A stretch of DNA of 64,000 nucleotides, taken from positions 19,481,611 through 19,545,610 of the forward strand of contig NC_051430.1 in assembly GCF_001649575.2 (NCBI RefSeq), read 5' to 3'. The notes beneath the pieces are model-generated. The model did not search any database. It saw nothing but the letters and a program-made list of their open reading frames with translations, and was not told the origin of the DNA. Shown piece by piece: positions 33,163-43,350 of this stretch. Source of the stretch: Kryptolebias marmoratus (lineage: Eukaryota > Chordata > Actinopteri > Cyprinodontiformes > Rivulidae). The translations under genes were made by a program, and so were the position numbers. Numbering within the stretch: position 1 is the stretch's first letter; each line of letters begins with the position of its first letter.

Positions 33163-35327
33163 ATTGTGTAATATTTGTCCAACCACAAAGGTCTGGATGT
33201 GTATCAGACTTGTTTCTATGATTACAGTTTGTCCTTTTTTTCAGAGTGAATTACCACTCAGCTGCAACGAAAAGTACAAAACATTTTATTTTCTTTTGAA
33301 TTTCCTGTTCTGTTCGGCCTTCTTGGGCCATATAATGTTACCAGTCTGTTACAAAAAAAATAAGGTTTTAATTCTACAATAATCATTTAAATTAAATGTT
33401 TTAAATTTATTCTGAATGATACTAAAAAAAAGATTTTCAGTTATCTGCAGATATGAAACCTGTACTTGAACTAATGAACAATAACTTTGGTCAAACAAAG
33501 AGTTTTGTTGCTTAAAAGCATCGAGTTTCTCAGTGAAGCTGAACAACTCAGGAAAGATCAGCAGTTCTGAATCTTATTTAGTCTAATTATCTTTTCACCA
33601 ACCTTTTATAAAAATCAAATCTGGAATAAATCTCCTCTTAGATCATAATGTTTCTAAAATCTAATATCAACTTCAAATCAGCTACTAACCTGAAAGTTTT
33701 ACATAATTTTTGCCATTCAGAAAAGCAGAATCATCTGCCTCAAATGACAAGTTCAAGAGCTTCAATGGTTTTCCTTTAATATTATTTTAGTCCATGTGTA
33801 AAAGTCTGACGAGTTATGTATAAATTATAATAAAAGCTAAAGTTATTATACAGAAATTCTTCTTGCAACTTTCTATGACATTACCACTGTAATGTTATAT
33901 TTCTTTATGTGTAAAAAAAGCTATCAATATGTTCCTGCAGCATAGAGCTCACCCCCCCCCCCCCATCACTGAATGGCAGATCTGATAATACTCTTATTTT
34001 TCAGAAACGGTTTCAATTTGTGGATCTTTAAAGAAGTTAACACTGAAACGTTCAAATTCACACAAGTTATCTTTGGAAACATCTCTTTATGATTTGAAAA
34101 ATGTGTAAAACAAAAAGAACAAAAACTTTTCAGTCTATCTGCAGTAACTCTGGTTTCTGCTTAAACAACAGTATGTTAGTGCAACAAATGAGACAAAAAC
34201 TAAATCCTAAAAGAATCGAGTAAAAACACCAAGGTTAAGACAGTGACGTTGTAATCTGTTACAGGTTGGATGACTTCAGTGATAAAGATTAAAACAAAAT
34301 ATACAAAAACAAAGGAGGAGGAAATGATAAAAGCATTAAGTGCTACGTAATGCCAACATTCATTAAACTGCATCATCTGTTACTGCCTGAGTAACACTTA
34401 TATATTAAACAATCCAAAAATTTTAAAGTCTAAAACCCAAATATGCAGATTTTCATCAATTTAAGGTTTTTACAGGGCTTCCAGTAAATAAAGACACTTT
34501 CATGTCATGTCAGATACTCTCTCTCACACACCGGATTAAAATACAACAGGGCTATTCTTACAGGCTTTTTAAAGATACTTACAGACAAAAATCATAAAAT
34601 TAAATATTTATATGCATGTACATTATATATATAGAGAGGAATAGTTTCCAGTTCAGATACTTCACTGGTAAAAAATTAATGCTCATACATTTAAAAAAAA
34701 AACTGTTGCTGCCCAAACAGGACCTGTTGGTTTTTTTGCCCCTCTCTTCTTCAAATCCTTTATCATTTTCCTATAATTGTAATTTTTAAAAAAGCATCCG
34801 TTGTTTACTCATTCAAGCTTAGTGTTCATCAAATTACCTTCATCCTCCATCAGCGCGTCAGGCTGATAAAACAAGTGTCAAAACACTAAAACGCAGCTGG
34901 GCAATGTGCTGAAACGACCTACATTTTCTATCCAAACAAACAAAAGGAACATGCAGCAGCTTGTTCTGAAAGCATTGATATAACTTTATGACTTTAGAGT
35001 TCAAAACTTCAACTACAAACTCTGATCTGATGGAGAAAACTCTAATTTTTTTAAGGGCACAGATGATTAAGGCTCTGAAGATGGTTAGCTTCTCCACAGG
35101 AGGACATGAAACAGGAACTCATATACAGTGATGTTAAAGTAAGTTCAGCACTCAAGTACCGTTTTATACAGGGATGAGAAATAAAGAACAATGTTTTCTA
35201 ACTTCACACTTTCGTTTGGTGAAGATATTGATGCAATGTTAACCATCTGAAGTTGAAAACAAATCTCAGCAGCAATAAACTCTGAGTTATCCATTTATCT
35301 TTGCTAGATGAAATTCTCAGGGATGAG
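33163..35327. other. Intergenic between convergent pcsk5 and rfk
   Basis: AT-rich; a 13-base C run at 33952-33964. Parts may belong to long 3' UTRs of either gene. No gene recognised. Confidence 0.55.
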
Positions 35328-35333
35328 TTTATT
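35328..35333 (-). terminator. rfk: Candidate rfk polyadenylation signal
   Basis: AATAAA on the minus strand (TTTATT on the plus) about 360 bp after the rfk stop codon. Other hexamers farther downstream are possible, so the 3' end is uncertain. Confidence 0.3.
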
Positions 35334-35694
35334 TGGCTTGTTGGTTTATACATATATGAACAAAGAAAACAAACTTGTGTCCGTCTTCACAATCCTCTAA
35401 AGAGTTGCAATTTTTCAGAGTTCGCTATCATAAACGATTTCAAATATGAAGCAGAAACTGTGAGAGAGGAAGTTGCTAATTGGTGAGAGTATTTACAAGT
35501 TCACAAACTGCTAAGTGATTCACAACAGGCCCATCGAAGCAGCTGAACAGCTCTTTGAATGCAGAAACACTAAGGAAAAAAAAAAAAAACGGATTAGCAG
35601 CCATAGTAACAGCTGACGGGTTCTGTAATGAGGCTGAGCACATAAACATCCTGGTCTGCTTTGTGTGAGTGTCTGCTGCTGCCACAGCCGGCTG

Positions 35695-35867
35695 TCAGTG
35701 ACCGTTGATGATGGTCTGTGACGTGGACGCTGTGGTGGGGAGCGAGGCCGAAGACGAGTTGGTCGCGCTGGTGAAGAAGTTGTCGTCTTTCAGCTTGCGA
35801 TGCTCGGGGAGCTCCAGCTGCGCTTTGGCCTCCTCGACGTCGCTGTTGATCGCCGCGATTAGCGCTT
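35695..35867 (-). CDS. rfk: rfk exon 4
   Basis: Acceptor tccgaacag before 35867. Codes EALIAAINSDVEEAKAQLEL, PEHRKLKDDNFF, then a Ser/Thr/Ala-rich stretch and QTIINGH, with TGA at 35697-35695. The exon is unusually rich in CpG for this region. Confidence 0.94.
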
Positions 35868-37828
35868 CTGTTCGGACAGAGGTTTACAGAGAGAGAAACG
35901 TGTCAGGGAGCGATGGAAGAGTGGGAGGAAACTGAACTGTGAGGAAGGCGTACCGAGTGAGTTGTAGGTCCTTTCTGGGCGGATGTAGCCCACCAAGACG
36001 ACACTCAGCATCTCCCCGTAAAAGTCCTCTTTGAATTTGTGAATTATGTGGGTCTCCTAGAAACATAAATCATTCATTTTCACAAAAAGGACAGCTGACA
36101 CCAGAATTTATGAACTGCTCCTGTAACCTTAAATGTCTTACAGCAACTCCCTTTTTTCCACCTCATTTCTGTAATGACTTTTCTCTATGATGAGACTAAA
36201 TCAAACCTCTACATCACAGCCAACAGACATCTTCGGTCCAGGTTATCCTTTGGTTTTCTCACCTGTCCGTTTACCTTTTGACTCAAGTTACATTTCAGGT
36301 TTTCACTAGGGTCTACTTAATGTTGCAACATTTATACCTCACAAAGTTTTTAGTTTTATTTAGATTTTAGTGAGTTCTTCATTTTGCTCAGAGGACATTT
36401 TTTTCACTCCTGTTTTAATGGAAGGTAGTGAACAAGCTAAGATAAAGCTACACATCACTTGGCGTATTTTAAACCAAAACACATCCACATTCAATAAACA
36501 AACCAAAGTGTTTTTTTGCTTAAAAAAAAACGATAGACAGCTTTAATCAGCCACTTAAAGAGGTTATTTTTTAAATCATTTTGTCACATTTAACTCACAG
36601 CTTTTGTCTGATCAATAATTTTTAAAGACTACAGTTTTACATGAATGCTTTGATCAGGGTGAACTCGCTCACCATGGATTTCTTTAGGTTTTTGTAGTAA
36701 GGGTTCCAGCCGATGCTCATCACCATTTTGTAGACGTCGCCACTGCCAACGCAAGCCCAGCCGTAATAGATTCCTGTGCTGACATCCGCTGGGAGATTGT
36801 CCACCACAGAGTCTGAGAAGTTGGCTGGAGAAGCAACAGAAGAGTCAGAGGAAGGGAGGAGGGAAGTAAATATTACTACACAAGAAGATAAAAAGAGCTG
36901 GTCAGACTTAAAATCCTAAAATAATTCAAATTAATGTTCGGCACCAACAAGCAGAACTGTATTCATTTGCTGTTTAACAACAATACAATAACTGGCTTCT
37001 AATGATTATTTGAGCTTGCATATTTTATACCAAAAAACTGAATTCAAAAAGAAAAACATTTTTTAATGTTTATCATTAAAATCAGCTATATAGATTTCTG
37101 TTATAGCCAAATAAAGATTTTCTGAAAACCTACAAAGCAAGTTAATTTTTTTTCTGAACAGCAAATCTCTGGTGCCATTTGGGCACAAATGAAGCTATTT
37201 GTCCCTGTAAAACTTATCTTTCTAAAGTGGTGCTTTTAATCACAAAGTGAATTAAATATAGTAGATGAGTCGATGGAAACTTAACAGACTTTACCTACAT
37301 TATTTAGAAAAACATAATTTATGCATCACCCAAAGTGCTTCTGAATATATTACATCTTAACTTGTTCAGTAGCCACTTGCAGATTTTTGTCTATTCTATT
37401 AGTAAATTAAAAAAATTACTTATTTCATCTTTTCAAACAGGACACAGCAGTTTTTGGCACCAAGTTTCGTTACGTAACTCACATTTACGTCAGTCAAAAA
37501 ACAAAACTACGCTGCTTCCTAAAAGAAAAATTCTGTTATTAGTGGGAACGTGAATTAATGATCAAATATATAACAAATCACCAGGCATGTCTTAATAAAT
37601 AGGCGATGAACACCTTTTAAAGATATCTAGTTCTTCAGTACGGAAAAAAAGCGATTCACGAACTTTACGCCATCTGCGTAAGCACCGTGCTGTGCGTTAT
37701 CTAATTGAAACGCAAGTTGAAATTAAAATCGAGGAATGAGTCTCACCTGTGGGAATCCCAAGTTCTTTGCTTCCTCTTCCAAATCCTCGAATGACCTCCC
37801 CTCGACAAAAGTACGGGAGGCTCTTCAT
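35695..37828 (-). CDS. rfk: Riboflavin kinase, complete, four coding exons
   Basis: RFK (EC 2.7.1.26) phosphorylates riboflavin to FMN with ATP, the first step of flavin cofactor synthesis. Coding exons on the minus strand are 37828-37747, 36824-36673, 36056-35954 and 35867-35695; phases 1, 0 and 1 join to 510 nt, 169 residues plus stop. The protein has YFCRGEVIRGFGRGSKELGIPTANF at the N-terminus (the GxGRGSKxLGxPTAN nucleotide-binding loop), GIYYGWACVGSGDVYKMVMS, IGWNPYYKN, and HKFKEDFYGE with the catalytic-region Glu. It ends INGH like the human protein. It is about 14 residues longer than the usual 155 because of a Ser/Thr-rich insert before the last residues. The start at 37828 aligns with the mammalian start; an upstream in-frame stretch has only a GTG. 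Confidence 0.96.
35954..36056 (-). CDS. rfk: rfk exon 3
   Basis: Acceptor tgtttctag before 36056, donor gtacgc after 35954. Codes ETHIIHKFKEDFYGEML and VGYIRPERTYNSL, matching the central part of mammalian RFK. Ends in phase 1. Confidence 0.95.
36673..36824 (-). CDS. rfk: rfk exon 2
   Basis: Acceptor cttctccag before 36824, donor gtgagc after 36673. Codes ANFSDSVVDNLPADVSTG, IYYGWACVG and IGWNPYYKNLKKSM. Completes the PTAN motif begun in exon 1. Ends in phase 0. Confidence 0.96.
37747..37828 (-). CDS. rfk: rfk exon 1
   Basis: ATG at 37828 on the minus strand; donor gtgaga follows 37747. Codes MKSLPYFCRGEVIRGFGRGS and KELGIPT, the start of the ATP/riboflavin-binding fold. Ends in phase 1, so the next codon (Ala) is split. 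Confidence 0.95.
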
Positions 37829-38300
37829 GACTCGTATCCCAGGAACAGCTGGTTTAACGGAGCCACGGAATGACCTCGAACACCGCACAAGGAAGTCGGG
37901 CTGGCTAACGGAGCACAGCTAGTCTGCTCGGACGATATTCAAATTAAACACCGGCTCCGGTTAAAAGTTCAGCTGTCGTCCTCGTTTCCGCCCGCACCGT
38001 TTCAATCACCGAGCAGAGATGGTGAAAGTTCACCAGCTATGCTAGCGATGCTAACTAACTAGCTTCATCGGATGCGCACGGTCCCTGAAGCGGCTTCAAC
38101 CCCGCGGAGCTGTTTGTGCGCGGACGTGGGAGATGACAGTCTCGGCTTCACTTGACCCAAAACTCGTAAGACGAGAAGAAACACGAAACTCTGAAAAGGA
38201 CCAACAACCAAAAGCCGGTTTCTAACATGTGAACCTTTTGCGTAAGCAAGGCTCGGAATGACGTCACTGAGCACGTGACTAAAGAGGGCGTCTCGCGTTG
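37829..38300 (-). promoter_or_regulatory. rfk: CpG-rich rfk 5' UTR and promoter area
   Basis: Directly upstream of the rfk start codon, base composition changes from AT-rich to GC/CpG-rich (many CG steps between 37870 and 38300, with a CACGTG-type E-box at about 38271-38277). This fits a housekeeping promoter without a clear TATA box. The exact start site is not visible. Confidence 0.5.
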
Positions 38301-39498
38301 CCTTCAGGTGCTTCAGGAAATATAGCTACTACAAACACGTTCTGTCAAATAATTAAATCACACGAAGCTGGACTGAGCTTTTCTCGTTTACGTTTAGATA
38401 TTTGTTATAAAAGCTTAAACAATATTTGCACCGTTCAAATTAATGAAATATTCAAACTATATTTGTTTAATTAATGAAGTGACCGCTATTTCTTTGTACA
38501 ATGCAGTTACCTGCATTACTTGTTGTGTGTGTTTTTTTTAGTGTTATTATGGCAAAAAGGTGCAACTCTGGTGCAACTTCAATTATTTTAGATTTTTAAC
38601 ACAGTTTGTGGTGCCATCTAATGGAGGGCCAACAAAGTCATGACACTAAAAGTGTCTGTCAGTCAAAAACTGATTGTTTTTCTCAGTTTCTGTGGTCTAC
38701 AGCTGTTTCAACACTGAACCAACATGGCATGCAAATTCTCATAACATGACCTGACACAGATGGTAACACAGAAAGCATGGTTTTTGTGAGACTTTAATTT
38801 ATGCTGTTCCAAAATAAAATCACAGCTGAATACTTCACTTAGCTGCTGTCATGTTTGTTAATTTTATGAGGAAAAAAAAGTGAGATAGCGTGTTTTATGG
38901 GTTGAAAAGCTATTCTATTGTAGCATGAAGAAGCACCCCTTTTTCATGACCTCTGACCTAGTGTCATCTTTCAGTAACTGTTCTTTCTGAAGTTCACCCT
39001 GACTGAGTGAATCTGGATTGTTTTGGGATGTGTATGCACTGCCGACGTCTGATAAGTTATCCACAGATTGTTTACATGCTCTCCTAAGGCTTGTGAAGAA
39101 AAACATGATGAGAAAACCATAGAAAGGAACTTGCTGCAGTTTGTGCATCGTCTGCCTCCTGGCCGACCCTTTGCAAACATCATCGCTCCTCAGGTGACCT
39201 TGGACTGAATGCTGACCCCTGACCCTCAACAGTCTCTGGGCAGAAATGTTACTTCTGCTTGACTTATCTAATTAAGACAGGGATGACAGAATCACCCACC
39301 TCCCAAACTGCAGAGTTCACAGCATTTCCCGCCAGTGAGCCAAGATGGGTCCGTATTGTGGTCTGAGCCTGCAGCCTTGCTCTCCGGTTGGTTCCTGACT
39401 TGGCCTGTCGCCACATGGAAACGGCTTCTGCCAACATAGGCGTGGTAAACGTAACAGCTAAACAAACAGGTATGAAACGAGACTTAGAAAAATGTTCA
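38301..39498. other. Intergenic between rfk and gcnt1 copy A (divergent)
   Basis: No gene seen. A 104-codon minus-strand frame at 38915-39229 has no recognisable similarity. Confidence 0.5.
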
Positions 39499-39563
39499 CA
39501 GGAAGTATCTCATTCACCATATAAGTAACTGTTCCTCACAGCAAGACTCAGATCTGACCCCCG
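39499..39563 (+). other. gcnt1: Putative non-coding first exon of gcnt1 copy A
   Basis: The end of this stretch (AGACTCAGATCTGACC, then a GTAAG donor at 39564) is matched upstream of copy B at 45526-45544. Both are preceded by CAGGAAGTAT, an ETS-like site. Shared 5' exon plus donor upstream of two duplicated genes suggests a real 5' UTR exon splicing to 40723. Transcript evidence is lacking. Confidence 0.5.
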
Positions 39564-40366
39564 GTAAGAAGCTTTTCTGTTTTGCTTGTTATTTAACAAT
39601 ATGTCCTAATTTATGCCCGTGTTACCTTGTTTAATAACTTGATATCATCTGACAGATTTTTCTTGAATAGTTCGAAACAACACTCTCCAGGAAAAGATTC
39701 AGGTGTGAAACAATTATTAACCTGTTCATGTGAGTTTGCTCCCTGAAGAAGAGACAGAGAGAAAAAAAAGACTGATAATAAAAAAAGTTAGATCTTTGCT
39801 TATGATGCCTGAAAGATAACTTTTGAAAACTTGTGCAGCTATGTGTTAAGGGACGTGAATTATTCTTTAAATCCCAAGCACCTAAACTGTTCAACAATCA
39901 TTTAGAGGCAGCTAAGCTTTTGTGTGTGTTCTGTAAAACAACCAGTTGCACAGGTGTAGACAAGGAACAACCATTTTTCAAAGCAACTGTTCTTGTCAGT
40001 CTTTTGTTGAAACTCATACCATGAAGAATGCCATTAAAGCTTTCAGTTAAAGACGGCCTTTGACACCAATTTGTTTTAAAGTCTGTTTGAAAGACTGTTT
40101 ATTATAACCTTGTAATATTATTTCTTTTATTGTGAAGCATTGTGCGATTTTTATGAGAGAACTGCTGTATATGTAATCTTTATTGAATTCTATTATGCTC
40201 TTTTCTGCTTTACTGTCTTATGTCCTGTTACTCTTAAATGGATCAGAATGATAAAACAAAAAAGGTGTCACTGTCAGAGAACTTTGAGATGACTGGCACA
40301 GCTTTTTTTCAGCAGGTTAACCCCAAATTACACATGAAATGGTACAAAATAATGACTTGAAATAAG

Positions 40367-40368
<2 letters not shown>

Positions 40369-40427
<59 letters not shown>
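40369..40427 (+). repeat. (AT)n microsatellite
   Basis: About 29 AT units in the 5' UTR intron of gcnt1 copy A, 340 bp before the ATG. No similar run occurs in the matching intron of copy B. Confidence 0.97.
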
Positions 40428-40429
<2 letters not shown>

Positions 40430-40722
40430 ATTATGTCTGTTCATGATTTTTCTTTCTCTCTGGCGAAATTTGAATTTTTTTTTCTTGTGTTCGTGCCATA
40501 AGTATTGGCATAAAATACAAATCTGTTAAAATGGATTTCTAAAAAGTCAGTTAAATGGTACTCCTATTATCTGCATGACATCACCAAGCTTTGGCCAAAC
40601 AGTGTTTGTTTTAATTTTATTTTCCTTTCTTTAGTTTGCAGGAAAAGTGACATAAGGAATATCTAACAAGAAAGGAAAAAAGTATCAATTATTATTTATC
40701 GGTTCATCTGTCTTGCTTCCAG

Positions 40723-41074
40723 AATTTCTTCTTTGAAAGCATCTTAGATGAGGTCCTCATAAAATAATGAGGTTGCTGAAAAGAGGCTGTCTGCTGTTGT
40801 CGCTGAAGCTCACAGTTGGGCTGGGATCCCTGTGGATGGTTTATCTTGTCGGTCAGCTGAACTCAGGCAGGACACCTGGATTCATCCACAGCCACAGCTG
40901 GTTGGAGTACTCAGATGACGATGGCGGCCCAGAGAAAGTGTGCAACTGTTCGGCAATCCTGCAGGGAGAGCAGGAAGCACTGGAGCAGGCCAAAATATTG
41001 ACCATTACCAGAGATTTCCGCAGGAACATTCAGATCCCTGATGAGTATTACATTAATGAAACCCAAGACTGCAG
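40723..41074 (+). CDS. gcnt1: gcnt1 copy A coding exon 1
   Basis: Acceptor cttgcttccag to 40722, 44 nt of 5' UTR, ATG at 40767. Codes the cytosolic tail, membrane anchor and stem through NETQDC; donor gtgtgc at 41075, phase 2. Non-splicing would add CAASNCV and stop. Confidence 0.88.
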
Positions 41075-42872
41075 GTGTGCTGCTTCAAACTGTGTGTGAA
41101 TTAAGAGTTAAATATTATTTAAGCTATAAATATACTAAAAAGCAACTTTGTTACAGGAAATTCAAGTTTAAGAGGAAATACATAACTTTTCCTCTAAGTA
41201 AAGAAGAGGAGGACTTTCCTTTGGCTTACTCTATGGTTGTTCATCACAAGGTAAGCATATTCTTAGGTTTCAATTGAAACAGAAAGTTAACCAAACTGTA
41301 AAGCAGAGATTAGCAGCTTTACAGTGTTGAGAAAAAGCATTTGCCCCTTACAGGTTTTTTACTGTTTTTGCTTTTTTGTCACACATAAATGTTTTCATAT
41401 AAGCAAACTAAATGTTAATGTCTGACAAAGATAACCTGAGTAAATACAAAACAGATTTCAAATGAGGATTTTATTTATTAAAGGAAAAAAAGCTATCCAC
41501 ATCAACCTGGCCCTATGTAGAAAAGTAACTGCCCACCTTGTTTTTTTTTTTAATAAATTAACTAAATAGGCTCAATTCAGTTTCATCACCCACAAACAGG
41601 CCTGATTAATGCCAGACCTGCAGAATCAAGAAATTAATAAAGACTGTGCATCTTATCAAAGTTTAGAAATAGTTTTTATTTTTAACTTTAAAGGATGCAC
41701 TTGGAATTACTAAATCAAACTAAACATTTTTTGTGTTGCAAATTATCAAAACTGACTTTTTCCTTCCTGTATCAAGTTTTAAAAAGTTGCTTCACTTATG
41801 ATAATTTGCTGTTTCACCTGTGCCCCTTTAAATATGCATGAATATATACAAACCTAAGTATCCCTTCTCACACACTGTAGGTGCAGAACTTTGAACGACT
41901 GCTGCGAGTGATCTATGCACCACAAAATCTTTACTGCGTCCACGTGGACAAAAAATCAAAGCCCTCTGTAACTTCTGCCATCCAAGCCATTGCTTCCTGT
42001 TTCCCCAATGTCTTCCTGGTCAGTCAGGCTGTGGACGTGGTCTATGCTGGCTGGCCACGTGTTCAAGCCGACATTAACTGTATGGCTGATCTTTATAGCG
42101 CCAGTCCAAAATGGAAATACTTCATCAACCTTTGTGGCCAGGACTTCCCTCTGAAAACCAACCTGGAAATGGTGAGAATTCTGCGTTCACTGAGGGGCAG
42201 TAACAGCTTGGAGTCAGAAACCATGACTGGAGGGAAAAAGTGGAGGGTTTCATATGTTCACCAGATTACAGATGGAAATATCAAGGTACTTTTGGAGAAC
42301 ATTTATAACCATATTGACAACATAACATCATTTAAAAAATGTTTAGACTTCCATTATTAATCATCTTTTTTATTTCAATGTCTCAGACAACAGATAAGCT
42401 GAAGTCTCCGCCTCCCTTTAACCTGCCTATAAAGTCAGGAAGTGCCTACATTGTGGTTACTCGAGGTTTTGTCCGCAGTGTGTTGGAGGACACCAGAATA
42501 GAGATGCTTATTAACTGGTTCAAAGACACCTACAGTCCTGATGAGTTTCTGTGGGCAACCATTCAACGAATCCCTGGTGTTCCTGGTTCCAAGTGGCCCA
42601 ACAGTAAATACGACCAGACAGATGTTAACGCACTTGCACGGCTGGTGAAGTGGCAGTGGCATGAAGGCTCCCAGGATTCAGAGTCAGCAGCGTACCCAGA
42701 GTGTCAAGGCAGCCACGTCAGGTCAATATGCGTCTATGGAGCTGGAGATCTACAATGGCTGCTGGAGCATGACCACCTTTTTGCCAATAAGTTCGACATA
42801 GAGACTGATCCCATTGCCATCTACTGCTTGGAGAGATATCTCAGACACAAAGCTCTGGCTGAGTTACAATAA
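40767..42872 (+). CDS. gcnt1: Core-2 beta-1,6-N-acetylglucosaminyltransferase, gcnt1-like copy A
   Basis: GCNT1 is a Golgi type II membrane enzyme that adds GlcNAc in beta-1,6 linkage to core 1 O-glycans to make core 2 branches. Coding exons are 40767-41074, 41157-41250, 41881-42285 and 42387-42872; total 1293 nt, 430 residues. There is a short basic N-terminus and a signal anchor (about residues 8-30), stem N-glycosylation sites at N60 and N97, then the GT14 catalytic domain: [73 protein letters not shown] (E322 is the likely catalytic base), [15 protein letters not shown] and HLFANKFD. The position between rfk and prune2 matches mammalian GCNT1. Unlike the mammalian gene, the coding region is interrupted by three introns. 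It ends LAELQ, unlike copy B. Confidence 0.93.
41157..41250 (+). CDS. gcnt1: gcnt1 copy A coding exon 2
   Basis: Acceptor tgttacag to 41156, donor gtaagc at 41251. Codes [20 protein letters not shown] and [12 protein letters not shown], the start of the catalytic domain. Intron 1 (82 bp) is identical in copy B. Confidence 0.93.
41325..41690 (+). mobile_element. Tc1/mariner-like end relic in gcnt1 copy A intron 2
   Basis: Contains GAGAAAAAGCATTTGCCCCT, TGTCACACATAAATG, AAAGTAACTGCCCACCTTG and CAGGCCTGATTAATGCCAGAC, in the order found at the end of a common teleost Tc1/mariner-type repeat (AAAAAGTATTTGCCCC type). It is absent from intron 2 of copy B, so it inserted after duplication or was lost from B. 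Confidence 0.65.
41881..42285 (+). CDS. gcnt1: gcnt1 copy A coding exon 3
   Basis: Acceptor cacactgtag to 41880, donor gtactt at 42286; both phases 0. Codes [19 protein letters not shown] through TDGNIK, including the conserved [12 protein letters not shown]. Only three bases differ from copy B over 405 nt by direct reading. Confidence 0.94.
42387..42872 (+). CDS. gcnt1: gcnt1 copy A coding exon 4
   Basis: Acceptor atgtctcag to 42386. Codes [18 protein letters not shown], the SPDE catalytic-Glu motif and [15 protein letters not shown]. Identical to copy B until a few codons before the stop. TAA at 42870-42872 sits inside an AATAAA hexamer (42868-42873). Confidence 0.94.
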   Translation, partial: TTDKLKSPPPFNLPIKSGSAYIVVTRGFVRSVLEDTRIEMLINWFKDTYSPDEFLWATIQRIPGVPGSKWPNSKYDQTDVNALARLVKWQWHEGSQDSESAAYPECQGSHVRSICVYGAGDLQWLLEHDHLFANKFDIETDPIAIYCLERYLRHKALAELQ

Positions 42873-42879
42873 AGCTGGA

Positions 42880-43350
42880 GACTTTTCTGAGCTCAATATC
42901 TGTGAAACTGACTGAGCTATAGCCAGCTTTCTTTTTGCCACGTTCCACTGGCTGAGGTGGCCATCTTGAATTGAGTTGCCTTCAAAAGTTTACATCTGAT
43001 GAGAATTTCTTTGAAACTTGTCAAGTTGTTTAGGAGAACAGACACACAAGGTCAGTTAATGCCAAAGTTTAAAACAAAGATGTTGTGTGATGTGTTGTGG
43101 TGGGTATGAGTCTCAGCTACTACCACACCAAAATTAAGCTCAGTGTTTGTAAAGGTTTTGCTATTTTTGTGTTTGCTAATATTGATTAGCTGTGGTGGCC
43201 ATCTTGAATCGGGTTGGCTTCAAAAGTTAATCATTTGTAGATGTACATCCAATGATTACTTTGTGAGAGTTTCTTGAAAATCTGTCCAGAAGTTCATGAG
43301 ATATTTTGCTCACAGGCAGACAAACAAACACTAACACAAACACAGAAAAA
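42880..43350 (+). repeat. Dispersed family X at the 3' edge of gcnt1 copy A
   Basis: Two units. Motifs GAGGTGGCCATCTTGAATTG, GGTTGGCTTCAAAAGTTAAT and TTCATGAGATATTTTGCTC are present. It begins within about ten bases of the copy A stop codon. Confidence 0.7.

Noticed and set aside
37829..37888. N-terminal extension of RFK with an Arg-rich, targeting-like sequence
   Set aside because: The frame upstream of the ATG at 37828 begins with GTG and has an in-frame TAG further upstream; there is no ATG. The mammalian start aligns with 37828.
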